From the NCBI RefSeq assembly GCF_040183065.1, contig NC_091130.1, forward strand, positions 29,052,359 through 29,116,358: a stretch of 64,000 nt of DNA, read 5' to 3'. Below the pieces are notes generated by a model. The model did not search any database and was not told where the DNA came from. It was given only the letters and a program-made list of their open reading frames with translations. This document shows positions 55,900-64,000 of this stretch, piece by piece; position 1 is the first letter of the stretch, and every line of letters starts with the position of its first letter. The position numbers and the translations under genes were made by a program. The stretch is from Periplaneta americana. Its lineage: Eukaryota; Arthropoda; Insecta; Blattodea; Blattidae.

Positions 55900-56790
55900 A
55901 GGAGATTTTCATTAGATTAGTATTTCGTGTTAATATTCTTATATGGATAGGATGCGCGGACGTGTAAGTTAGTTTCAAAATCTGAGACGGAAGTAACAGG
56001 TGGACAGGAAGGCCGAAAGGAAGCTAGGCGGACAGGAAACATGTGTCCAGGCGTGGAGTTGACTGATGAGGGAATGTATGGACTTTGCCTGCGGGTGGTC
56101 AGTAAGATGACGCCAAGCCAGGTTCCAAAAGAGATGATCTGGTATATGTCAGAGAATTGTCAGAACCCCGGAAGTAAGGGGATGTTCTAGTTAACGAACA
56201 ATTTTTGAAGAACGCGTCTTAAGTGACGTAAGTGTAATCATGGCCAATCAGGATTCTTAATAGAGACACGTGATATATAGATAGGAGGGCGAAATTCTAT
56301 GTTTGGTGGTTGAAAGTAGGGGATAGATTTGGCAGATAGACAGAAGGCATATAGAACGCGTACGGAGAAGTTGCACTCCACATATTCTCGGCAAACCTAA
56401 CTCGGAAGTATAACAATTTACGGACTTAGAATTTTTTAGTGGGTGTAGTAAGAAGTCGTGTGTTGCATTATTATTATAAGTCTGAATTCTTTCCTCTCAT
56501 CACGTTATCAACTGTCCGTTATATTACTGGTGTTTTATAGTACAAAATATATAATTACGTTAACTCAGAAATTAGTATACCAACTTGCGGGAAGTGAGAG
56601 CGAGATATTATACACTTGGACGCGCATTTCTGCTGATCTGAAACGAACACTTAATAACACTTAACAACTTCTGGTGTGCGCCTACATCATTTCAACCTAC
56701 GAGCACGTCTCCCAAACCCCAAGTCCCGACCGTTTTGCAACTGACCTGGGAACCTCATCCTCTACCGGAGTAATCTCGAGGAGGCTGGCG
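55900..56790 (+). mobile_element. possible LTR of an LTR retrotransposon
   Basis: A CCAAT context (GGCCAATCAGG, about 56242) and a TATA-like GATATATAGATAGG (about 56270) are followed downstream by TGGCGCCCAAATTGATC at about 56787, which looks like a primer-binding site. The left border was not defined and no second LTR or gag-pol is present, so it may be a solo LTR with adjoining leader. Confidence 0.35.
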
Positions 56791-57009
56791 CCCAAATTGA
56801 TCAGTGTACATAGTTAATTATTGACATCGACGTGCATCCTCGAGATACTTTCCATATATGACGGAGCTGGCAGCCGAGGGCGACGACAACGACAGACGAC
56901 CGCTGCATATTTCGGCGCCCCAACAAAGGCCGACCGCTTCAACTCTGGATAGTCTCTGACGAACTAAGTGGTATGTGCTTCTCAGCACTAGCAACATCTG
57001 TGAGCCTGT

Positions 57010-57935
57010 TCAGAGTTGGGGAGTAACAAGATAAGAATCCTGCTGTTGGACTCAGAATAGGAGAAGAAATGTCTGAAGAAAGTGAAATAGGGAGAGGAGT
57101 ACGACAAGGATGCCCTTTATAATCTACACTGTTCAACATCTACTTGGAGGATTTGGTGAAGGTTTTCAGAACATGGGAGGTGTAAAAGTAGGAGGAAGAA
57201 TAAAGTGCATAAGTGCTGATGATATGGCGTTATTAGCAAAAGAGATGATACTAAGTGATATGCTACTGGAGCTAAATGACAGCTGTGAGCAGTATGGGAT
57301 AAAGATAAATGCAAACAAGACGAAGACCATGGTTGTCACAATAAAAATAAAGAACGTAAACTTGTGAATTCTAAATGAGGCAGTAGAGCAAGTCAACAGC
57401 TTCAAATACTTGGGATGTACTAAAAACAGTAACATGATCTGCAGTCAGGAAGTCAAAAGGAGAATAGTAATGGCAAAGGAAAATTTTAATAGAAATGTTC
57501 TGCAGACCTCTGGAAAAAGAACTAAGGAAGAGACTAGTGAAGTGCTTTGTGTGGAGTGTGGCATTGTATGGGGCAGAAACATGGACATTACGACGAAGTG
57601 AAGAGAAACGAGTAGAAGCATTTAAATGTGCATATGGAGAAGAATGGAGCGTGAAGTGGACAGACAGAATAAGAAATTAAGTTGTGTTGGAAAGTGTGGG
57701 TGAAGAAAGAATGATGGTAAAACTGATAAAAAAAAAAAAAAGAATTGGTTGGGTCACTGGCTACTGAAGGATGCACTGGAAGGAATGGTGAACGGAAGAT
57801 ATCAGATGACAGATGACATTAAGATGTGACAACTGTATGTGAGGACTTAGAAGACTGAGGAAAATAGGGAAGATTGGAGAATGCTGGGTTTGCAGTGAAA
57901 GACCTGCCCTTGGGCAAAAAACTATGAATGAATGA
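57010..57935 (+). mobile_element. LINE with degraded reverse transcriptase
   Basis: GVRQGCPL (stop) STLFNIYLED; MALLAKEMILSDMLLELND; INANKTKTM; FKYLGC; WSVALYGAETWTLRRSEEKR; then VKWTDRIRN and a tail encoding ERPALGQKTMNE. The YADD box is broken (CISADDM). Multiple frameshifts. Same family as the tail at 9869-9966. Confidence 0.85.
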
Positions 57936-58034
57936 AAAACCTATAAGTTTTTATATATATCTATAAAATGAATCATAAAAAAGAAAATCGTCTGTAATTA
58001 CAATTTCAAATTAATCTGTGAAAAAAAAAAATTC

Positions 58035-58310
58035 TAATTGTAGGAAAATTCTCAAGGATCCTGAATTGATACTTGAAAAACCTCGTAAATCAGCTGTAGC
58101 CATGTTTAGGTTGATCACTGGACATGACTGTCTAAGCAAACACCTCCAAATGGAACAACCACCACACCAAACTGTCTCCTGTGCCATCAAGAAGTAGAGA
58201 TGGATATGACGTATCACATGGAAATCTGTGAAGTTCTTAAGACACATCATGACTAATATAAAAACATTGGGAAGCAAGAAAGAGAATATAAACTTTATTG
58301 TTACATCAAA
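58035..58310 (+). mobile_element. LINE (family A/B related) 3' remnant
   Basis: KPRKSAVAMFRLITGHDCLS and KHL match the C-terminal region of families A and B but are clearly diverged and frameshifted. Confidence 0.75.
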
Positions 58311-59192
58311 AGCATAGATACATACATTATTTTCTCTGAATTGGACTCAATTAGTACAGTAGAATCTCGATTTTAGACGACCTCCATTTAACGTTGAAAT
58401 TTCACAGTCCCAGTAATTATTACATATGATTAATGTATTTTTATATTCGATTTAACCTTGGTCTCTTTGTTATGAAACCAGCATTTTACGTTGAAAATTG
58501 TTAATGCAAAAATAAATGCATTTCGATTCAACGCGTAAAATATAAATTCTTTGAAGAATCAATGACTTGGCAATGCTATTGTCTCGGCTGCACATGATTC
58601 TCCCCTTCCCTTACCATGTGTACATGAAGTTGCGTTCCTATTCGTCTGCTAATTCCCGCTCTTTGCCAAAACTAATCACATTCAGTAGGTAATGGATGTA
58701 GCAGCCATCCATGACAATCACTTCTTGTCTTTGTTGTGTTCACTGAGGTATGTAATGTCAGTGCTACTACAGCGAAGAGATTGAATTTTTCACCATTACT
58801 GTACATATTATACTCATTTCTTGAAAGCAAACTTTTATCCACCACTGGCTTACTATGCCTGATGTAGCTTCACTGGAGCCCCCTTTAGCTCACACGTTCG
58901 TCTTTCTTGTTGGGCCTTCTTACCTATTTTGAAGGTATAATATAATATTGTTTTATTACTTCAGTCTAATTGACATATCACAAATATAAAAAGTCAATTG
59001 ACACTTGCTAGCAGCAAAACATGCAATTAATGAAATTATTAAGTTTAAAGAGGAATGAAATGTTTTTATCATGTTCACAGTTTTATGATGTTATAATTTA
59101 AACACAACACAGCAGTGCAGCCACAATTTTATACCATTATTATGTATTAAATTTTCATATCTGTACATTAATTTTAGATTGTTAATTACCAT

Positions 59193-59501
59193 CATCATCA
59201 TCGTCATCGTCTTCCTAACAAGTATTAGGCCAAGTGGCCTGTTACGGTCTCAAACTAGAATTTTCAGTCCATCTCTTCTTTGGACGGCCTAGAGATCTTT
59301 TGCCATATGGATGGTAATGAAGCAGTGCTTTTGGAATTCTGCATCGATTCATTCGTTCGAGATGACCCTTCCACTGAAGTTGATATTTGCTGATGAACTG
59401 CATAATGGGTTCTATTTGAAGTTCTTGCATTAGGTCCTCATTTTTTTATGATCCCAGCGAGTATATCCAGCTGTTGCTCTCATAAACCTCATCTCACTTG
59501 C
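59193..59501 (-). mobile_element. LINE (RTE-like) 3' copy
   Basis: The minus strand reads YQLQWKGHLERMNRCRIPKA and GKRSLGRPKKRWTE, with an (ATC)n run at its 3' end. TSD TGTTAATTACCAT (59180-59192, 59502-59514). Confidence 0.9.
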
Positions 59502-59527
59502 TGTTAATTACCATAAGTCAATTTTAA

Positions 59528-60279
59528 GGGGAATCGAACATTATCGCATGCAAAGTAATGGTAAAAATAGCCTATCTTCAAGCAGTCATAAATGTAATAC
59601 TATTTATCACAGCTATTTCATTTTTTTAGTGATATATGTATACACATTAAACTTTGAAATGAAAAAAGAATGGTTAATCTAGTGTAAATCTTACCCTTAA
59701 ATTAATTTTTGAATTTAAACATATGTTTTATATAAATTCACTACATACCTGTGATTAGGTACACTCTATTCACTTAACATAGCACACATTGAATTAAAAT
59801 TTTGGCCACTTACTGCTAACAGATACTAAAACATACCCTACTAAAATTATTAAAATATTTGTAATATTATGGGCATAGGGCTTATACTAATCTTCAATTT
59901 TTTTAAATTTATTGACGGTGATGATTACTATAAGCCCTATGCTCATAATATTACAGATATATGAATAATTTTAGTATCTATTAGCAGTAAGTGGTCAAAT
60001 TTTCAATTCAATATGTGTTATAATAAGTGAGTAGAGTGTACCTAATCACAGACATGAAGTGAATTTATAAAAAAAATTGTGCTTAATTAAAAAAATTAAT
60101 TTAAGGATACAGATTTACTCTAGAGTCACCATTCTTTTTCATTTTAAAGCTTAATATGTATACACACATAGCTAACAAAAATGAAAGACCACTGATAAAT
60201 AATAGACAATTATATTTATGACTGCTAGAAGACAGGCTATTTTTATCATTATTTTGCATGCGATAATGACCAACTCCCC
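59528..60279. mobile_element. 750-bp palindromic element flanked by TTAA
   Basis: The two halves are diverged inverted copies meeting near 59915. Examples: ATTATCGCATGC at 59543 with GCATGCGATAAT at 60257, and TGGGCATAGGGCTTA with TAAGCCCTATGCTCA. TTAA occurs immediately outside both ends. No coding. TTAA suggests piggyBac-type targeting, although the ends (GGGGA) are not typical. Confidence 0.7.
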
Positions 60280-60387
60280 TTAAATAGTTATTATTTTCAT
60301 TATTAAAAAGGTTGTGATTAATCATTCGTTCCACAATATGAGACAAAATGTACAAGATATTGTATGTAAAAAAGCCTGATGATGTTC

Positions 60388-60953
60388 CAATGCTACAAAG
60401 AAGTCAACAAAAATAAGAGAATGCTACAAAATGTTAACACAACTCCAAAAAGTTAATAAGATTGTCCATCTCCAATGGATTCCAGCACACTGTGGAGTCA
60501 TGGGGAATGAAATCGCAGACACACTTGCAAAGAAAGGCACAACAATAAAACAAAAGCCTAAATTTAATTTCTCATATTCCTCAATAAAACGCTTGATCAC
60601 TACAAAATTTTCTCATTCATACCTACAAGAAATAGAACCAAATGCTAAAGACAAAAAATGGATTACACTACTTCCCAACCCAGATATAATCCCCCAGAGA
60701 CCAAGGAAAACAGCAGTTGCAGCCTTCAGACTATTGACAAATCATGACTGTCTAGCAAGTCATCTCTACAGAATAGGTATCTCAGCTTCACCAATATGTG
60801 TCCTGTGTAACGATCCAGCAGAAATGAATGAAGATCACTTGAAGACCTGTGAAGCATTAAGATCAGAAGAAACTACAGTTCAAAAGTATTGGAAACCACG
60901 ACTGCTAATGGCTTCATTGCCAGATGCAAGGCACTAGACAACAACAACAATAT
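60388..60953 (+). mobile_element. LINE family B copy, 5'-truncated
   Basis: 168 open codons: LQWIPAHCGVMGNEIADTLA to SLPDARH and an AAC tail. About 98% like the copy at 39004-39840 by eye. Confidence 0.92.
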
Positions 60954-61140
60954 ATTTGTATAGTACACAATGATCACTCAAATAAAAAAATAAATAAATA
61001 AAAGAAACATGGGTAAGTGTCATTGACTTTTTATATTTCTGATATGTCAATTAGACTGAAGTAATAAAACAATATTATATTATATTATATCATATCATAT
61101 TATATTGACTATCTGAACATTTCAACATGCTTTCTAAGAT

Positions 61141-61376
61141 ATTTTGAAGGTACCAGGGACACAGTCCCAGGTGTGCATCACTTAGAACTACCCATCTCCC
61201 ACGTGTGGTCAGACTTTGGGAGGGAAGACCACGCAAAAGATGGATAGATCAAATTCAGAAGAACTTACAAGAATGGGGATACAAGTGAGATGAAATAATG
61301 AGGAAAAATGCTTGGGAACAGACGAATGAAGGCATATTTGGAATCGACCTTTCAAAAGGAGGACATGATAAGATCA
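61141..61376 (+). mobile_element. LINE 3' remnant, interrupted by a MITE
   Basis: Frameshifted GREDHAKDG-IDQIQKNLQEWG and AWEQTNEGIFGIDLSKGG look like an RTE/Jockey-type C terminus. The MITE at 61377 cuts it. Confidence 0.5.
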
Positions 61377-61557
61377 CACAGTCTAGTATATACAGTCGCG
61401 AAGCTCAATACGTAGTAAATATGCAAACATTAGATAGTTGCTCACCATTAAGATCGCTAATATTGCCTCATTACAGGCAATGCAAAATAGTACCGTCACA
61501 GTCTATTGTTTCTAGCACCCTCAAAACTCAAGCTTCGTGACTGTATATAGTAGAATG
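61377..61557. mobile_element. 181-bp MITE with 11-bp target duplication
   Basis: Ends CACAGTCTAGTATATACAGT and inverse, with TGATAAGATCA at 61366-61376 and 61558-61568. A short form of the element at 42969-43941. The TSD length suggests a Mutator-like source. Confidence 0.8.
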
Positions 61558-61645
61558 TGATAAGATCATGATTGTACATACCACTAGAAAACAACAGCCG
61601 TGAAAAGGAAAACACCTTCTCTCATGGAAAAGGTTAATTTAATTC

Positions 61646-61659
61646 GGGGGGGGGGGGGG
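61646..61659. repeat. poly-G run
   Basis: 14 consecutive G. A similar poly-C run lies near 32410. Confidence 0.9.
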
Positions 61660-61999
61660 ATCCAAATGCTAAGATATCCGAGATGGTGAGAACAAGAATT
61701 GATTGGCATGCAGCTTCTCTTTATGTTTTCAATTTTTTGTACAGTATTGTCCATAATTTACTTATTGCTGTTTTTTGCAAATAAATTACATTTTTGCAAA
61801 AATATTCAAACATTTTTAAACAAAAGTAGCAAACCCCTATTTAGCGCCAACCCCAATTTAAGGTTAATTATTCTGTGTCCCCAGAAAAACTTTAAATAGA
61901 GATTCTACAGTATACTAATTCTAGTTTTGTTTATTATTTATCGAATTACTTAGCAAAAACTGTATTTGTAATACTATTAGAACACAATATTTTACATAA

Positions 62000-62151
62000 C
62001 TGCCCATTGTGCAACTGAAACCAAGAAATGGATTCGGAACACCTCAAAATCTGTAATTCAGTGGCTGACCATGATAATATCTTTGAAAAATATCGGAGTG
62101 CAAGAGGTCAAATGACTTTGTCGTCAAATGCCTGGCATTCGAAAACAACAT
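62000..62151 (+). mobile_element. LINE family A 3' end copy
   Basis: Matches the last 150 bases of family A (AACTGCCCATTGTGCAACT to GCCTGGCATT and AAAACAAC) with point changes. Confidence 0.85.
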
Positions 62152-62246
62152 ATTTATAGCACTTTTCGTTTGTACATAGAGTATTGTACTATTCCCACCA
62201 GAACCAAGTAATGAAAAGTAACTTCTTTGTTCAGATATAAGTTATG

Positions 62247-62399
62247 TTACAACTTATTTCTATTCATGAACGCCATGGCAGCATTGAAGCTTTCTTCAGA
62301 GTTCATTTGAATTCGTAGTTGTTTGCATTCTTCTTTATTTGCTTTGTGAAGGTCTTCCTTAATCATATCACGCATTAAACGTCTTGAAGCCATCATTGA
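62247..62399 (-). CDS. ECI2: ECI2-like last exon
   Basis: 50 codons plus stop, acceptor ATATGTTTCAG. An amphipathic, charged C-terminal helix ending in NKL. Confidence 0.88.
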   Translation of the reverse strand, partial: SMMASRRLMRDMIKEDLHKANKEECKQLRIQMNSEESFNAAMAFMNRNKL

Positions 62400-62857
62400 C
62401 TGAAACATATTCATAAGATCAGGTGAAGTGTCGATAAAATCATGAAAATTTTACTTGCAAACAAGTCTAAAACATACCGTATATTAAACCAAAATTTGTT
62501 TGGCATGTCAATGTTTCATAACTGCATTCTTGTTTTATCGTTTAGGAGAGTTATAATAAATGTTTTCTAAAATTTTGAGTTTTTGAAGAAAAAGTTTCCT
62601 TCACTTTAGATAATAAAATGTGTACCTTATCCATGTCATTGTAACATAATCTCAAAAGAATGAATTGTAACTCTTTGCAGCCTTTTGTGGATTTTATATT
62701 TTAATTTATTCACCTGCTTGGGAAATTGTGTGAACTGTTCTATCTTTGGCCACACCTCTTGCTCAAATGTGGCATGAGGAAAAACTTCTGTAACGAAACC
62801 ATAGTCCTTTGCCTCTTGAGCATACATCTTATGTCCGAAAAGTAACATTTCACTAGC
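62247..62857 (-). CDS. ECI2: ECI2-like enoyl-CoA delta-isomerase, C-terminal exons
   Basis: Two minus-strand exons, 62857-62714 and 62399-62247, join in phase 0. The first encodes EMLLFGHKMYAQEAKDYGFV and TEVFPHATFEQEVWPKI, the crotonase-fold segment after the active site in ECI2/PECI. The second encodes SMMASRRLMRDMIKEDLHKA, then NKEECKQLRIQMNSEE, and ends FMNRNKL and TAA. The family moves 3-cis or 3-trans double bonds to 2-trans during oxidation of unsaturated fatty acids, in peroxisomes and mitochondria. The last three residues, NKL, resemble a peroxisomal targeting signal (SKL in vertebrates). The 5' exons are beyond the right edge. A CDYL-type relative is less likely because of the C-terminal match. 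Confidence 0.9.
62714..62857 (-). CDS. ECI2: ECI2-like penultimate exon
   Basis: 48 codons, acceptor TTCCTTTTATAG, donor CAG|GTGAAT. Contains the GFVTEVFP motif. Confidence 0.9.
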
Positions 62858-63084
62858 CTATAAAAGGAACAATACAAAATTAGGCCTACTCAAATTATAT
62901 ACAAGGTAAAACGCACAAGATTTTCGAAAATCAAAATTAAAGATAATGTAACAATATGTGTCATCAAAGGACAAATGAGAAGGTCCATTCCAAACCGCAC
63001 TAAGTCCATCCATGGACGAAATTGAGTTTTATATGATTTCGTATAGTTCTGAACATGCTCTATCATGCTGTGAAGTCTGTTTGG

Positions 63085-63465
63085 GTCTTACTTACTTACT
63101 GGCATTTAAGGAACCCGGAGGTTCATTGCCGCCCTCACATAAGCCCGCCATCCTGAGCAAGATTAATCCAGTCTCTATCATCATATCCCACCTCCCTCAA
63201 ATCCATTTTAATATTATCTTCCCATCTACGTCTCGGCCTCCCCAAAGGTATTTTTCCCGCTGGCCTCCCAACCAACACTCTATATGCATTTCTGGATTCG
63301 CCCATACGTGCTACATGCCCTGCCCATCTCAAGCGTCTGGATTTAATGTTCTTAATTATGTCAGGTGAAGAATACAATGCGTGCAGCTCTGCGTTGTGTA
63401 ACTTTCTCCATTCTCCTGTAACTTCATCCCTCTTAGCCCCAAATATATTCCTAAGAACCTTATCT
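63085..63465 (-). mobile_element. RTE-type LINE 3' fragment
   Basis: The minus strand encodes KVLRNIFGAKRDEVTGEWRK to WINLAQD, then lacks part of the usual end before the (TAAG)n tail. Confidence 0.9.
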
Positions 63466-63524
63466 AACTGTATTAAATCCCATTCTAAAGAATTCATGGA
63501 ATTGGGTGTTCGTGATAAACCATA

Positions 63525-63716
63525 TTATATATACTTGTATCAAGTTTTAAAATATTAATCTTTATGACTTGCCATACAATAAAAATAAAAAAAGACAAGT
63601 TATATTTTATAACATTTGTTCTAAATTTATTAATGTTATAAAATATAACTTGTTTTTTTTATATTGTATGGTAAGTCATAAAGATTGATATTTTAAAACT
63701 TGATACAAGTATATAT
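63525..63716. repeat. hairpin-forming inverted repeat
   Basis: Arms of about 85-90 bases (ATACTTGTATCAAGTTTTAA, TTTATGACTTGCCATACAAT, ACAAGTTATATTTTATAACA and their inverses) face each other across about 20 bases. AT-rich, non-coding. Confidence 0.85.
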
Positions 63717-64000
63717 GTATATTGGCTTATCTGAAAATCAACATGGATTTTATTGTAGAGAAAACTGTATTATGCCCACATCTTTGTCTGTATCAAACCG
63801 TATTTTGTCTAAAACCAATTAATATTAAATATTGTACTTTTGTCCATTACTTTAAACAACATGACGTATGTTTTGGTCTTTCCAGAAGATAAACTGAACA
63901 TTTATTAGGTGAATACCAAATCCAGAAGTATTGGTAATAGTAATGTACAAAGTTAGCATTAATGAACATTACCTTTGTGATTCAATATTACATAAGAGTA

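Larger units (their letters stand above)
58357..61910. mobile_element. possible long Tigger-like element
   Basis: CAGTAGAATCTCGATTTTAG after a TA at 58355 may pair with TTTAAATAGAGATTCTACAG before a TA at 61911. If so, it is a 3.5-kb element filled with later insertions (59193-59501, 59528-60279, 60388-60953, 61377-61557). No transposase was recognised. Confidence 0.35.

Overview
The window looks like a piece of an insect nuclear genome, most likely a cockroach (Blattodea, Periplaneta-like). Three split protein-coding genes with GT-AG introns are spread thinly through DNA crowded with transposable elements. These include many 5'-truncated non-LTR retrotransposons with target-site duplications (TSDs), tRNA-derived SINEs, Tc1/mariner-, pogo/Tigger-, hAT-, Harbinger-like and Helitron relics, Penelope-like elements and (ATT)n microsatellites. 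The species assignment is an inference from repeat families remembered as cockroach-typical. There are no bacterial features, and no operon, CRISPR or phage signals.

Host genes. (1) Positions 1335-6057, minus strand: three consecutive exons of an ERI2-type DEDDh 3'-5' exoribonuclease. All catalytic residues are present. The 5' exon was not found and the 3' part runs off the left edge; a further candidate exon lies at 145-237. (2) Positions 8507-53216, plus strand: a complete RAD54B-like SWI2/SNF2 DNA translocase gene with 17 coding exons and about 899 codons. Every splice phase agrees from ATG to TGA. (3) Positions 62247-62857, minus strand: the last two exons of an ECI2-like peroxisomal/mitochondrial enoyl-CoA delta-isomerase, whose 5' part is beyond the right edge. 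ERI2 and RAD54B point away from each other, and a GC-richer patch with CCAAT and E2F-like motifs lies just upstream of RAD54B. RAD54B and ECI2 converge on a 9-kb repeat-filled intergenic region.

Layout. 1-8.3 kb: ERI2 introns and upstream DNA with a three-copy tandem repeat, a Penelope-like element with GIY-YIG domain and a nested end fragment, and a MITE. 8.5-13.9 kb: RAD54B exons 1-5 (N-terminal domain). 13.9-34.2 kb: exons 6-10 (first RecA-like lobe), with introns carrying a mariner relic, an 84-bp minisatellite, a chimeric LINE copy, a Helitron, mariner and hAT relics, a tRNA-like array and a second Penelope end with long inverted arms. 36-53.2 kb: exons 11-17 (second lobe and C terminus), with a Harbinger-like insertion inside a SINE, a fold-back mariner, several LINEs and RTE copies. 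53.2-62.2 kb: intergenic, with nested SINEs, Tigger-in-Tigger, a possible LTR, LINEs and a 750-bp palindrome flanked by TTAA. 62.2-64 kb: ECI2 3' end, an RTE fragment and a hairpin repeat.

The three genes do not form an obvious pathway: ERI2 is an RNA exonuclease, RAD54B acts in homologous recombination, ECI2 in fatty-acid oxidation. I found no convincing new multi-gene system. The most unusual items are elements whose long inverted termini contain tRNA-like sequences, hammerhead-like cores in the Penelope ends, two LINE copies stacked at one target site, and a LINE fused to foreign 5' sequence.
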